From Gaiellaceae bacterium (GTDB lineage Bacteria > Actinomycetota > Thermoleophilia > Gaiellales > Gaiellaceae): DNA of 64,000 bases. The translations under genes were made by a program, and so were the position numbers. Shown in pieces: positions 16,712 through 26,200 of this stretch; within the stretch, counting starts at the first letter, position 1, and each line of letters starts with the position of its first letter. The stretch covers positions 1,736,001 through 1,800,000 of the forward strand of contig BPGK01000001.1 of assembly GCA_026002995.1 (NCBI GenBank). The letters are read 5' to 3'. The notes under the pieces are model-generated. The model was not told where the DNA came from, made no database searches, and saw nothing but the letters and a program-made list of their open reading frames with translations.

Positions 16712-19192
16712 ATGCGAGGTCTGAGCGGTCGTTCACGCGAGAGCGGCCAAATCGTCGTCCTGTTCGCGCTCCTCCTCCCCGTGCTGCTCGGGACCGGCGC
16801 GATCGTGATCGGCATCGGCAACTGGTACACGCACGGGAAGAACCTGCAGACGAAGGCGGATGCGGGCGCGCTCGCGGGTGGAGGCTCCTGGCAGTTCCCC
16901 TGCGGACCGCAGATCGACGCGCGGATCGAGGCTGACGCACGGAAGTTCGTCGGGCCTCACACGCGGGCTGACGGCACCGTCTACAGCGGCCAGGCATTCA
17001 ATCCGCAGGTCGGTGGCGTCGGCGAGACCCAGATCCACGCGGTCTTGAACGGAGTCGACTGGTACGACGACGACTCGAATACGAGCCCGTCTGAGCGCAC
17101 GAGCCCGGCGAATCCCTCCATCTGCGCGAGCATGACGCTCGACGTCAAGCTCACCGAAGACAACTCGTTCCCGCTCTTCAGCCTCATCCCCTTCTACCCG
17201 GACATCAAGCGCAAGGCCCGCGTCGAGATCCAGGAGGCGGAGGGCCTCACCGGGCTCCTCCCGATCGCCGTGCGCGCCCCCGAGCCGCTCTCGGCGGCAG
17301 CCGTCTTCTACAACGAGGACACAGGCCAGATCCGCGCGGTTCGCTACCTCGTGAAGAACTCCGCGATCGCCGGCCTCCCGGGCGGGCTCCAGGGGTGGAC
17401 GACCTTGAACCCCGAAGACGCGAACGCGTGGGCGAGCTTCACCCCCACCTCGGAGACAGGCGTCGTCATCGCGACGAGCTTCCGAGGCGCCTGCGCGACG
17501 AACCTGCCCCCTGGAAACACGCTCATCGCGACGACTGCTGCTCCCTGCTTCGAGGACGAGGGCTTTGCCACCGCAAACGCGCTCTGCAACCAGGGCTCCT
17601 CGACGCAGATCGTGACCTGCTACGCGGCGAGCGGCGCCTGGCCGAGCCAGGCAGTCGCCTCCGGCCTCCACTTCATCCGCGGCTACCCGAACACGGATCC
17701 GGGGACGGGCCCGCCCGGTCTCGAAGGGGCGCACCTCGAGTACGTCTCCTGCTCGTACTTCTCGTACCACCCGACGAACGACTGCCAGGCGCGGCTCCGC
17801 GTCACGCTCGACCTCGGAACGCTCGTCGGTCAGTACACGAACCCGACCCCCCCGCCTAGCCAGATCACCGCTCCGCTGCGCGCGTCCGACGTCGAGGTGC
17901 GCTTCCGCCTCGTGCGCGACGACGGAAGCTCGCAGTGCGACTTCGGGACGAACTGCGACCTCCTCCCCGACAACGCAAACGGGACGGGAACGGTGACGTT
18001 CGCCACGACGGGCTCGAACAACTCGCCTCACCTCCGGTTCACACCGAAATCGGGGCGGAACGCGGTCGCGATCCAGGTGCGGCTGCGCAACGCGCGGAAC
18101 CACACGAACGCCAACTGTAGAAACGCGAACTTCAACAACAACTGCCGCTGGTACTACCTCGGAAGCGACGGCGTCTCCACCCGAACGACGCAGCCGACCG
18201 ACGCGGCCATCCTCGCCTCGCCCGTACAGCGCTCCTTCCGCAGCGCGAACAACCCCGCCCAGCGACGAGCCGGATCCGTCCAGTGGCTCCGACTCACCGC
18301 GAACGACTGCGGAGCGGGGACGACTTACATCGACAACGAGGCGGCGAGCCGACCCTCCGGCGCGTCGAGCTGCTTCCTCGTCGATCTCGGGCTCAAGGGC
18401 GGGATTGCGCAGGACGCGGACGAGCCCGCGCTCCTCTTCGACGACGGGACGGGCTCGAGCCAGGTCGGGACTCTCGACTGCGATCCGTCGATCCCGCAGG
18501 GACAGGAGCTCATCCAGGGCATCAGGGACGGCTGCAACGTCTGGTACGGACGCCACCCCTTCGACTGGAACCCGCTCTGCCCGTCGCAGAACAGCCTCTT
18601 CAACCAGCCGAACCCCGGACCTCCCTGGAACGACGGACGCTGGCCGCCGCTTCGCTGCGTGAAGACAAGGCCGACGAGCTCGGCGAACCAGATGGAGCGC
18701 GGGTTCAAGGAGCGCCTCTTCGGCAACGGAAACCAGAACTCGTGCCCCGCCGACCAGAACGCGTTCGTGAAGGGCCGGAACTACTGGAAGGTCGGCACGA
18801 ACATGGATACGACCTGGGGCTACCGCGACGACAGCCCCGCGCGCGACACGAACTTCCACCCCTCCGACCCCAGGCTCGTCACCATCTTCCTCACGACGCC
18901 CGAGGCGTTCGGTGGCAGCGGCCAGGAAGTCTTCCCGATCACGGGCTTCATCGCCGTCTACGTCACCGGCTTCGGCAGGGTGTCCGGGAACGGCAGCCTC
19001 CAGATCGACGACCCGTGCCCGGGGAACACGCCGCCCCCAGACCTCGACCTCTCGGGCGGGAGCGCAAGCGGCTACGTCGTGTGGGGCCACGTCCTCAACT
19101 ACGTCGTCCCGAGCGCGCAGGCGACGCCGAGCGGGCGCCTCTGCACGCCGGGTGCAAGCCCTCAGCCGTGCGTGGCGACCCTCGTCGAATGA
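16712..19192 (+). CDS. Large TadG-like pilus-associated protein
   Basis: ATG 16712, preceded by GAGAGGGGG, gives 826 residues. The N-terminus has a pseudopilin-like helix, ESGQIVVLFALLLPVLLGTGA, as in TadG, but Leu replaces the Glu5 that guides processing. A region with NWYTHGKNLQTKADAGALAGG follows, the usual motif of the 'Flp pilus-assembly TadE/G-like' family. The rest is a very long extracellular part rich in Asn, Thr, Gly and Cys with no recognised domain. Typical TadG proteins are 400-550 residues, so this is large and may form a tip or surface-exposed component. It lies between TadE and CpaB in the tad operon. Confidence 0.82.
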   Translation: MRGLSGRSRESGQIVVLFALLLPVLLGTGAIVIGIGNWYTHGKNLQTKADAGALAGGGSWQFPCGPQIDARIEADARKFVGPHTRADGTVYSGQAFNPQVGGVGETQIHAVLNGVDWYDDDSNTSPSERTSPANPSICASMTLDVKLTEDNSFPLFSLIPFYPDIKRKARVEIQEAEGLTGLLPIAVRAPEPLSAAAVFYNEDTGQIRAVRYLVKNSAIAGLPGGLQGWTTLNPEDANAWASFTPTSETGVVIATSFRGACATNLPPGNTLIATTAAPCFEDEGFATANALCNQGSSTQIVTCYAASGAWPSQAVASGLHFIRGYPNTDPGTGPPGLEGAHLEYVSCSYFSYHPTNDCQARLRVTLDLGTLVGQYTNPTPPPSQITAPLRASDVEVRFRLVRDDGSSQCDFGTNCDLLPDNANGTGTVTFATTGSNNSPHLRFTPKSGRNAVAIQVRLRNARNHTNANCRNANFNNNCRWYYLGSDGVSTRTTQPTDAAILASPVQRSFRSANNPAQRRAGSVQWLRLTANDCGAGTTYIDNEAASRPSGASSCFLVDLGLKGGIAQDADEPALLFDDGTGSSQVGTLDCDPSIPQGQELIQGIRDGCNVWYGRHPFDWNPLCPSQNSLFNQPNPGPPWNDGRWPPLRCVKTRPTSSANQMERGFKERLFGNGNQNSCPADQNAFVKGRNYWKVGTNMDTTWGYRDDSPARDTNFHPSDPRLVTIFLTTPEAFGGSGQEVFPITGFIAVYVTGFGRVSGNGSLQIDDPCPGNTPPPDLDLSGGSASGYVVWGHVLNYVVPSAQATPSGRLCTPGASPQPCVATLVE

Positions 19193-19284
19193 GCCCGGGA
19201 CTCCCAGCGGAAGTGAACTCCGGAAGAAAGAACTCACGGAATCGTGTCGAAGTGCCGACATAGGAGCAGCAAGGAGAGGAAGCC

Positions 19285-19992
19285 ATGTCCAATACGTTGA
19301 CCGGAAGAGTCTCGAGCAGGATGTCGTCTCGCGGGTGGGCGATCGCCCTCGGGATCGGCGCGATCGTGCTCGCCGCGATCCTGCTCATCGTCTACCTCGA
19401 CCGCTACCGCTCACGGGTAGCGGGCGAGAACGCCCCCACCCCGGCGCTCGTCGCCAAGCAGCTCATCCCGAAGGGAACACCCGGAACGCTGGTCGCGGCG
19501 AACCAGATGTACACCGCGACCACGCTCCCGCGGAAGGACGTCGTCGTCGGCGCGATCTCCGATCCGAGCTACCTCGCCGGCCGTGCCGCAGCCGTAGACA
19601 TCTTCCCCGGCGCCCAGCTCACGGCGGCAGACTTCGCCGCAAGCGACACCCAGTACGTGAAGTCGCAGATCACCGGCGAGCAGCGGGCGATCTCGGTCGC
19701 GATCGACCAGGTGCGCGGGAGCCTCTCGCAACTGCAAGCGGGCGACTTCGTCGACGTCTACGTCGGAACCGCCGGTGCCGTGAGGCTCTTCCGCGAGAAC
19801 GTGAAGGTGCTCGCGGTGCCGACCCCGGAGGGCGCAGGCAACATCATCCTCCGCGTGCGCGCCGCCGACGCGGCTGACTTCGCCTACGCCGTGGACAATG
19901 CGCAGCTCTGGTTCGTGATCCGGCCGGTCGTCGGCGCGAAGCCGACGCCGCGCGACACGGCCACTGCGTCTACCGTCCTGAGCGGAAGGTAA
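19285..19992 (+). CDS. cpaB: CpaB/RcpC-family pilus assembly protein
   Basis: A 235-residue protein preceded by AAGGAGAGGAAG. One N-terminal transmembrane segment (AIALGIGAIVLAAILLIVYL) is followed by an SAF domain (ALVAKQLIPKGTP, then DIFPGAQLTAADF) and the RcpC-type beta domain (ISVAIDQVRGSLSQLQAGDFVDVYV). This order is diagnostic of CpaB/RcpC. In Gram-negative cells it supports the secretin. Here no secretin gene is present, consistent with a single-membrane cell where CpaB acts at the outer face of the membrane or in the wall. Confidence 0.92.
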   Translation: MSNTLTGRVSSRMSSRGWAIALGIGAIVLAAILLIVYLDRYRSRVAGENAPTPALVAKQLIPKGTPGTLVAANQMYTATTLPRKDVVVGAISDPSYLAGRAAAVDIFPGAQLTAADFAASDTQYVKSQITGEQRAISVAIDQVRGSLSQLQAGDFVDVYVGTAGAVRLFRENVKVLAVPTPEGAGNIILRVRAADAADFAYAVDNAQLWFVIRPVVGAKPTPRDTATASTVLSGR

Positions 19993-20008
19993 GTACGAGG
20001 TCAGCCTG

Positions 20009-21217
20009 ATGCCGAGCCGCCCGGTCAAGGCACTCCTCAGCGTCGAGCCCGGCGTCGATCCGGTCGAGGTCCGGGACGCACTGCCGTCCGACGAGAACTT
20101 CACGGTCGTCGCAGTTGCCTCGAGCGCCGAGGAGACACTCAGTTGGCTGCGCGACGGCATCGTCGACCTCCTCCTCGTCGCCTGCGCCGGCTACTCGGAT
20201 CGCGCGCTCCTGCTGCTCGACTCGGTGCACCGCCAGCACCCCGATCTCAACGTCATGGTTCTGGGTCAGGGGTCGCCGAACGGCTTCCTCACGCGCGCGT
20301 TCGAGGCCGGCGCAGACGACATCGTCATGCTCCCGGCGACGCCGGAGCAGATTCGGTTCGAGATCCACAAGCTCCTTGCTCGCAAGCGAAAGTCGGAGCA
20401 ACCGTCGCTCGGTGAGGGTGCGAGGCTCGTCTGCGTCCTCGGACCGAAGGGCGGCACGGGCAAGACGCTGACGTCGACGAACGTCGCCGTCGCGCTCGCG
20501 CAGCGAGGCCACAGCGTGGCGCTCATCGACCTCGACCTCCAGTTCGGCGACGTCGCCCTCTGCCTCGGGCTCCCGCCCGAGAGGACGGTCTACGACCTCG
20601 CTCAGTCCCCGGGGGCCCTCGACTGGGACAAGCTCCAGGCGTTCCTCCCGCAGCACTCCTCGGGGGTGCGCACACTCATCGCCCCGCGGCGACCCGATCA
20701 GGCGAGCGCCGTCGGGGCGGAGCTCCTGCGCGAGGTCTACGCGATCATGCGGGCGAACTTCGAATGGGTGCTCGTGGACACCCCACCCGGCTTCACGGCC
20801 GAGGTCATCACCTCGATCGACTCCTCGACCGACATCGTGATGGTCGGGATGCTCGACTCACTCTCGCTCAAGAACACGAAGCTCGGGCTCGAGACGCTCG
20901 AGCTCATGAAGTACGACCCGGACGACATCTACCTCGTGCTCAACCGCGCCCACAGCCGGGTCGGGATCAGCCAGTCCGACGTCGAGGCGGTGCTCGGACG
21001 CGCCCCCGACATCCTGATCCCCTCGGATCGCGAGATTCCGCGCACGGTCAACGAGGGAATTCCCATCGTCATCGCTCGGCCCCAGTCGGAGCCCGCTGAG
21101 GCCTTCTCCAGGCTAGCCGAGCTCCTCGCGGGCCCAACGGCAGAGGCGGCAACCGAGCCGGCTCTCGCGGCGGCGGCGCCCGAGCCGAAGCGCCGCCGAT
21201 TCGGAAGAAAGGCGTAG
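20009..21217 (+). CDS. cpaE: CpaE/TadZ-family ATPase with receiver-like N-terminus
   Basis: A 402-residue protein. Residues 1-125 form an atypical receiver domain (VDLLLVACAGYSDRALLLLD, then GADDIVMLPATPEQ). The C-terminal part is a ParA/MinD-type ATPase with a deviant Walker A, GPKGGTGKT at about 145-153, the switch motif IDLDLQFGDVALCLGL and the VLVDTPPGF Walker B region. CpaE/TadZ positions the Tad machinery at the cell pole or membrane. It is followed by cpaF after three bases. The C-terminal EPKRRRFGRKA tail is basic. Confidence 0.93.
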   Translation: MPSRPVKALLSVEPGVDPVEVRDALPSDENFTVVAVASSAEETLSWLRDGIVDLLLVACAGYSDRALLLLDSVHRQHPDLNVMVLGQGSPNGFLTRAFEAGADDIVMLPATPEQIRFEIHKLLARKRKSEQPSLGEGARLVCVLGPKGGTGKTLTSTNVAVALAQRGHSVALIDLDLQFGDVALCLGLPPERTVYDLAQSPGALDWDKLQAFLPQHSSGVRTLIAPRRPDQASAVGAELLREVYAIMRANFEWVLVDTPPGFTAEVITSIDSSTDIVMVGMLDSLSLKNTKLGLETLELMKYDPDDIYLVLNRAHSRVGISQSDVEAVLGRAPDILIPSDREIPRTVNEGIPIVIARPQSEPAEAFSRLAELLAGPTAEAATEPALAAAAPEPKRRRFGRKA

Positions 21218-21220
21218 ACC

Positions 21221-22567
21221 ATGGAACTCCACGAGCGTCTCAACCCCTCCCAGCGGCCGACTCTCGAGTCGGAGCCGTTCGCCGAGCTCAAGAACCGAAT
21301 CCACATGACGGTCATCTCCGAGCTTGGTCCGCAGCTCTTCAACGTCGCCGTCGATCCGCGAGAGCTTCGCGACCGCGTCACCGCGGACGTCCGCCGGCAC
21401 CTGAACGACGAGCCGGGCCTGGCGCGCGAGGATCGCGAGCGTCTCACCTCCGAGATCCTCGACGACATCTTGGGATACGGCCCGCTCGAGCGCCTGATCG
21501 CGGACGACTCGATCACGGAGATCATGTGCAACGGGCCCGACGACATCTGGATCGAGCGCGGGGGCAAGCTGTACGAGACGACGGTGCGCTTCACCGACGA
21601 TTCGCACCTGCGCCGCATCATCAACAAGATCGTCTCCCAAGTCGGGCGCCGCATCGACGAGTCCTCGCCGATGGTCGACGCCCGTCTCCCCGACGGGAGC
21701 CGCGTCAACGCGATCATCCCGCCGCTTTCGCTGTCTGGACCGCTGCTCACGATCCGGAAGTTCTCGCGTCGCCGGCTCACGCTCGAGGACCTGATCAACA
21801 TCGGCTCCCTCTCCGAGGAGGCGGTCGAGTTCCTTTGTCGCTGCGTCGAGGCTCAGCTCAACCTCCTCGTCTCGGGCGGCACCGGCTCGGGGAAGACGAC
21901 GCTCCTGAACGCCCTCTCGGCCGCGATTCCGAACAACGAGAGGATCATCACCATCGAGGATGCCGCCGAGCTCCAGCTCCACCAACGACACGTGCTGCGA
22001 CTCGAGGCCCGGCCGCCGAACATCGAAGGCGAGGGGCAGGTCCCCATCCGCGAGCTCGTGCGGAACTCGCTGCGCATGCGCCCCGATCGGATCGTGGTCG
22101 GGGAGGTGCGCGGCGCCGAGGCGCTCGACATGCTCCAGGCGATGAACACGGGGCACGACGGGTCGCTCTCGACCATCCACGCGAACTCGCCTCGCGACGC
22201 GCTCCACCGCCTCGAGACGATGGTGATGATGGCCGGGTTCGACCTCCCGCTCCGCGCGATCCGACAGCACGTCTCCTCGGCGCTCGACCTCCTCGTTCAT
22301 GTCGATCGCCTCGAGGACGGATCGCGACGCGTCGTCGCCATCACGGAGGTTCTGCGCATGGAGTCCGACGTCATCCAGCTCCAGGACATCTTCGAGTTCG
22401 AGATCGACTCCGTCGCTCCCGACCGCACGATCAACGGTGCGCTCCGACCCACGGGGCTCCGTCCCGTTTTCCTCGAGAAGTTCCGCAAGCGCGGCATCGA
22501 GCTACCGCAGAGCATGTTCGGCGAGCGACTCGCCTCGCTCGACGAGCGAAGGGGCGCGACGGCGTGA
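21221..22567 (+). CDS. cpaF: CpaF/TadA-family pilus assembly ATPase
   Basis: A 448-residue type II/IV secretion ATPase. An N-terminal helical domain includes LDDILGYGPLERLIADDSITEIMCNGPD, typical of CpaF/TadA. The Walker A, VSGGTGSGKTTLLNALS, sits near residue 217. An Asp box (IITIEDAAELQL), a Walker B region (RPDRIVVGEVRGAEALDML) and the His box (GHDGSLSTIHANSPRDAL) follow. All motifs needed for ATP hydrolysis are present. It powers Flp pilus extension from the cytoplasmic face. Its TGA overlaps the GTG of the next gene. Confidence 0.97.
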   Translation: MELHERLNPSQRPTLESEPFAELKNRIHMTVISELGPQLFNVAVDPRELRDRVTADVRRHLNDEPGLAREDRERLTSEILDDILGYGPLERLIADDSITEIMCNGPDDIWIERGGKLYETTVRFTDDSHLRRIINKIVSQVGRRIDESSPMVDARLPDGSRVNAIIPPLSLSGPLLTIRKFSRRRLTLEDLINIGSLSEEAVEFLCRCVEAQLNLLVSGGTGSGKTTLLNALSAAIPNNERIITIEDAAELQLHQRHVLRLEARPPNIEGEGQVPIRELVRNSLRMRPDRIVVGEVRGAEALDMLQAMNTGHDGSLSTIHANSPRDALHRLETMVMMAGFDLPLRAIRQHVSSALDLLVHVDRLEDGSRRVVAITEVLRMESDVIQLQDIFEFEIDSVAPDRTINGALRPTGLRPVFLEKFRKRGIELPQSMFGERLASLDERRGATA

Positions 22568-24444
22568 GGGGTGCTCTGCGCATGGCGGCGACGAGCGTGG
22601 CTCTCGCCGCGCTGTTCGCCACGCCCGCCGCGGCGCTCGGCCAGGCAAGCCAGCCGACGCTGAAGGAGGAGCGGGGATCGAGCTTCCCCGATCGCACGTA
22701 CATCCTCGAGCTCCCACAGCGCAAGACGTTGACCGCGGGACAGCTCGAGGTCACCGAGAACGGCGGCGCGGTGCTCTCTCTGTCCGTCGAGGCGCCGGGC
22801 ACGACGACAGGCGCGATCCTCCTCATCGACGCGTCGAACAGCATGCGGGGGGCGCCGATCGAAGGGGCGATGGAAGCCGCTCGCGCGTTCATGGAGGTCC
22901 GAGCCCCGGATCTTCCGGTCGCAGTCATCGCCTACAACCCGCAGATCACGGTCCTGACGGACTTCACGACTGACCAGAACGCGCTGGAAGCCGCTATCGC
23001 AACGACGCCGGAGACGCGCGAAGGAACGGCGATCTACGACGCACTGATCAAGGCGGCGGAGCTTGCGCGAGCGGAGGGTCTCCCTCGCGCGACCGCCGTC
23101 CTCCTCTCGGACGGACACCGGCGAGGCATCCAAGCGACGCTCGACGAGACGCTCGCGGCGCTCAGCGAGGCGAACGTGCGCGTGCTCTCCGTCGGCCTGA
23201 AGTCGCCGGAGTACGACGAGGCGACCCTCAAGACGCTGGCGCAGCGCACGGGTGGCACGTACGTCGTCAGCCCGACCCCCGCAGCCCTCGAGCCGATCTT
23301 CGCCGACATCAGCGCGCAGCTCTCGAACGAGTACATCCTCCGCTACCGTTCGCTCTTGCCGGCTGACGTCAAGGCCACGGTCAAGGTCGTCGTCCCCGGG
23401 CTCGGGCCGGCGACCGCGACCTACACGACTCCGGCGCTCGAGATCCAGCCGGGAGGGACGTTCGAGCAGACATGGATCGACCGCGTCATCCTCTCGCCGT
23501 GGCTCATGATCTTCGTTGTCGCTTCGGTCGTCGCCCTGCTCGCGTTCGCAGTGCTCACCGCCGTCGACGTCCGGAGGCGCTCGCTCCGACGGCGCATGGC
23601 GCCCTACGTCGGGGTTCCCACCGAAGAAGAGTCTCGCGCGCGGCGCGCCGAGGTTGCTGCCTTCCTCGCCCAGAAGGCGCAGAGCAAAGTCGGCGGCCAG
23701 CGCTGGTGGCAGCGTTTCGAACACGACGTCGACTTGGCCGGATTCACGCTGACGCCACTCGCGATCGCCGGCTGGACGCTCGTCGGAGGGATCGCCGCAT
23801 CGCTCGTCAGTGCCATCGTCCTCGAGTCGGGATGGGGGTTGCTCGTGGGGCTCGGTGCACCGTTCGTGACCCGTGCAATCGTGTCGCGCCGCGTTCGCAA
23901 GACGCGGGCCGCGTTCGACGAGCAGCTCCCCGACAACCTGGATGTGCTCGCCGGAGCGCTCCGCACCGGGCACGCGATGATGGGCGCTCTCTCCGTCATG
24001 GTCGAGAGCGCGCAAGAGCCGTCGAAGTCGGAGTTCCGCCGCGTCCTCCAAGACGAGCAACTCGGCGTTCCTCTCGACGACGCGATCATGGTGATGGCCC
24101 GCCGGATGAACAGCCCCGACGCCGAGCAGGTCGCAATCGTCATGCGGCTGCAGCGCGAGGCGGGCGGCAACACCGCAGAGGTGCTCGACCGCGTCGCCGA
24201 GACCGTGCGCGGACGGATGGAGCTCCGTCGGCTCGTGAACGTCCTCACCGCGCAAGCGAGGATCTCGCGCTGGATCCTCACGGGGCTCCCGATCTTCCTG
24301 CTCGTGGCCCTCATCTTCACGGGAGGCGACTACCTCGATCCACTCCTGAACACGACCGTGGGGTGGGTCGCGCTCGGCGTCGGCGTCGTCCTCATCGTCA
24401 TCGGGTCGTTCTGGATCAAGCGAATCGCGAAGATCGAGGTGTGA
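22564..24444 (+). CDS. tadB: von Willebrand A domain - TadB fusion protein
   Basis: GTG 22564 overlaps the cpaF stop (GTGA) and starts a 626-residue protein; ATG 22582 is an alternative. A signal peptide (MAATSVALAALFATPAAALG) leads into a secreted von Willebrand A domain with the metal-ion site motif DASNSM near residue 88 and a later DGH that could complete it. A transmembrane segment near 312-336 follows, then a cytoplasmic T2SF domain with more membrane helices (LPDNLDVLAGALRTGHAMMGALSVM, then LQREAGGNTAEVLDRVAETVR). The second half is a normal TadB. The extracellular vWA domain makes the inner-membrane platform protein able to bind something outside the cell, perhaps the pilus base or a ligand. 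Confidence 0.9.
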   Translation: MRGALRMAATSVALAALFATPAAALGQASQPTLKEERGSSFPDRTYILELPQRKTLTAGQLEVTENGGAVLSLSVEAPGTTTGAILLIDASNSMRGAPIEGAMEAARAFMEVRAPDLPVAVIAYNPQITVLTDFTTDQNALEAAIATTPETREGTAIYDALIKAAELARAEGLPRATAVLLSDGHRRGIQATLDETLAALSEANVRVLSVGLKSPEYDEATLKTLAQRTGGTYVVSPTPAALEPIFADISAQLSNEYILRYRSLLPADVKATVKVVVPGLGPATATYTTPALEIQPGGTFEQTWIDRVILSPWLMIFVVASVVALLAFAVLTAVDVRRRSLRRRMAPYVGVPTEEESRARRAEVAAFLAQKAQSKVGGQRWWQRFEHDVDLAGFTLTPLAIAGWTLVGGIAASLVSAIVLESGWGLLVGLGAPFVTRAIVSRRVRKTRAAFDEQLPDNLDVLAGALRTGHAMMGALSVMVESAQEPSKSEFRRVLQDEQLGVPLDDAIMVMARRMNSPDAEQVAIVMRLQREAGGNTAEVLDRVAETVRGRMELRRLVNVLTAQARISRWILTGLPIFLLVALIFTGGDYLDPLLNTTVGWVALGVGVVLIVIGSFWIKRIAKIEV

Positions 24445-24445
24445 C

Positions 24446-25363
24446 GTGGACCTGAACCTCATGGCCTTCGCTGGCGTCCTCCTGCTCGGTGGAGGAATCG
24501 CAGTCCTCGTCGTCAACCTCGGCCGCAGCCGAGCGTCAGCGGGAACCCTCGACCAGATTCAGACGTACGGCTATGTCGCCGAGGTCGCCGGCGGCTCCGA
24601 GGTCGAGACACCCGCGAGCCGTCCGATCGACTCGATCGCAGGCCGCCTCGGCGACTTCGCCGCTCGGCGCACCACGCGCTTCAGCGAAGCGCGGATCCGA
24701 GAGCGGCTCGTGTCCGCGGGGATGTACGGGACGACCCCGCGGAAGATCCTCGGATACCAGGTGCTCTGCGCGATCGCGTTCGCGCTTCTCACCTTCTGGC
24801 TCGTTCCTGCGCTCGGCGGCTCGCTCGTCCTCGCGATACTGGCCGCCGCCGGCGTCGGCGCGGTCATGTGGTTCGCACCGCTCTACTACATCACCCTCCA
24901 GAAGCGGAAGCGCTTCGAGCGCATCGACAAGCAGATGCCCGACATGATCGATCTGCTCGTCGTGACCATCGAGGCCGGCCTCGGGATCCTGGCGTCGATG
25001 CGCGTCGCAGCGGAGACGATGTCCGAGCCGCTGGGCCAAGAGCTGAGACTGACGCTGCAAGAGCAGCGGATGGGCCTGACGGTTCAGCAGGCCATCGAGA
25101 GCTTTGCCCGTCGCGCCGACACGCCGAACGTCCGGATCTTCGCGCGCGCGCTGATCCAGGGTGAGCGACTCGGCGTGTCGATCGGCCAGACAATGCGCAA
25201 TCTCTCGCTCGAGATGCGGAAGCGACGGCGAGCGATGGCCGAGGAGAAGGCGCAGAAGATGCCCGTCAAGATGCTCTTCCCGCTCATCTTCTTCATCTTC
25301 CCGTCGATGTTCATCGTCCTGCTCGTCCCGATGGCTATCACCATCATGGACGCCCTGGGCTAG
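24446..25363 (+). CDS. tadC: TadC-family pilus assembly platform protein
   Basis: A 305-residue protein from GTG 24446, one base after the TadB stop. It has an N-terminal transmembrane helix, a cytoplasmic linker and a T2SF domain (DKQMPDMIDLLVVTIEAGLGILASMRVAAE, then RADTPNVRIFARALIQGERLGVSIGQTMRNLS) with terminal helices LLFPLIFFIFPSMFIVLLVP. TadC pairs with TadB to form the inner-membrane platform that CpaF drives. The stop TAG is directly followed by the ATG of the next gene. Confidence 0.94.
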   Translation: MDLNLMAFAGVLLLGGGIAVLVVNLGRSRASAGTLDQIQTYGYVAEVAGGSEVETPASRPIDSIAGRLGDFAARRTTRFSEARIRERLVSAGMYGTTPRKILGYQVLCAIAFALLTFWLVPALGGSLVLAILAAAGVGAVMWFAPLYYITLQKRKRFERIDKQMPDMIDLLVVTIEAGLGILASMRVAAETMSEPLGQELRLTLQEQRMGLTVQQAIESFARRADTPNVRIFARALIQGERLGVSIGQTMRNLSLEMRKRRRAMAEEKAQKMPVKMLFPLIFFIFPSMFIVLLVPMAITIMDALG

Positions 25364-26143
25364 ATGGCAACCCTGACGCTCCGGCGGGAAGACGGTCGGA
25401 TCGTCTGCGAACGAGTGGTCGTCGCCGACCGCGCCCACCGGCGGATGCGCGGCCTCCTCGGAAGACGGCACCTGCGGCAGGGCGAGGGTATGGTGCTCCG
25501 CCCCGGGTGGAGCATCCACACCGCGTTCATGCGCTTCCCGATCGACGTCGTCTTCCTCGACGCCGACCAGGTGGTGATGAAGATCGAGCCGAACGTCGGA
25601 CCCTGGCGAACGGTCTCCTGCCGCGGTGCCCGCGAGGTCGTCGAGCTCGCTGCTGGCGAGTGCCGGCGGCGCGGGCTCGAGGTCGGCGATCGCGTCGCCT
25701 GGGCCTCGCGGAGCAGCGGCGACGCGCGCGTCTCCCGGCACACCCGCGCACACGAGGGGCCGGGAGAGCCCGCCGAGCTCCGGGGGACGGTTCTCGTCGC
25801 GAGCTCCGACCAGCGGTTCGTGCGCCTCGCCCGCTACCTCCTAGGTGAGCGCGAGCTCGAGGCGCGCGAGACGACCGTCGACCGGCTCGTCGAGGCGATT
25901 CGCGAGCCGGATCTCGACGTCGTCGTCGTCGACGGCGCAGGCGACGTCGCGCAGGCTCTCCGAGTCTCGAACCGCGCTCGCGCGGCTCGTCCCGAGGTAC
26001 CGATCGTCGTCGCCGCCGACACGGGCGGCCGCAGCCCGGGTGGCCTCCGCGTCTTCGACCGCTGGAACGAGACCGAGGAGCTGCTCGCCGACATCGAACG
26101 GCTGCTCGCGGAGCGGAGCGCGGCCGCATCGGGCCTTGAGTGA
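25364..26143 (+). CDS. DUF192 domain fused to a degenerate receiver domain
   Basis: A 259-residue protein whose ATG follows the tadC stop with no spacer. Residues 1-115 match DUF192 (RMRGLLGRRHLRQGEGMVLRPGWSIHTAFMRFPIDVVFLD, then VVELAAGEC). DUF192 proteins are often found in tad loci but their role is unknown. Residues 140-250 look like a CheY fold (GTVLVASSDQRFVRLARYLLG, then LDVVVVDGAGDV). It keeps the phosphoacceptor-like Asp but lacks the paired acidic residues at strand 1 and the Lys of strand 5. It may therefore be a pseudo-receiver. The position suggests a regulatory or adaptor role in pilus biogenesis. The fusion itself is unusual. Confidence 0.8.
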   Translation: MATLTLRREDGRIVCERVVVADRAHRRMRGLLGRRHLRQGEGMVLRPGWSIHTAFMRFPIDVVFLDADQVVMKIEPNVGPWRTVSCRGAREVVELAAGECRRRGLEVGDRVAWASRSSGDARVSRHTRAHEGPGEPAELRGTVLVASSDQRFVRLARYLLGERELEARETTVDRLVEAIREPDLDVVVVDGAGDVAQALRVSNRARAARPEVPIVVAADTGGRSPGGLRVFDRWNETEELLADIERLLAERSAAASGLE

Positions 26144-26200
26144 GGAGCGAGAGGATGCGTTCTTCCCGCGCGATCCGTCCATGACGAAACACCAAACGGA

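Noticed and set aside
16733-19261. An 842-codon minus-strand frame opposite the TadG-like gene
   Set aside because: It is antisense to a gene with pseudopilin motif and good ribosome-binding site; composition is that of a shadow frame.
22297-24516. A 739-codon minus-strand frame opposite the vWA-TadB gene
   Set aside because: The sense frame has clear vWA and T2SF domains; the antisense product is Arg/Glu/Asp-rich and featureless.
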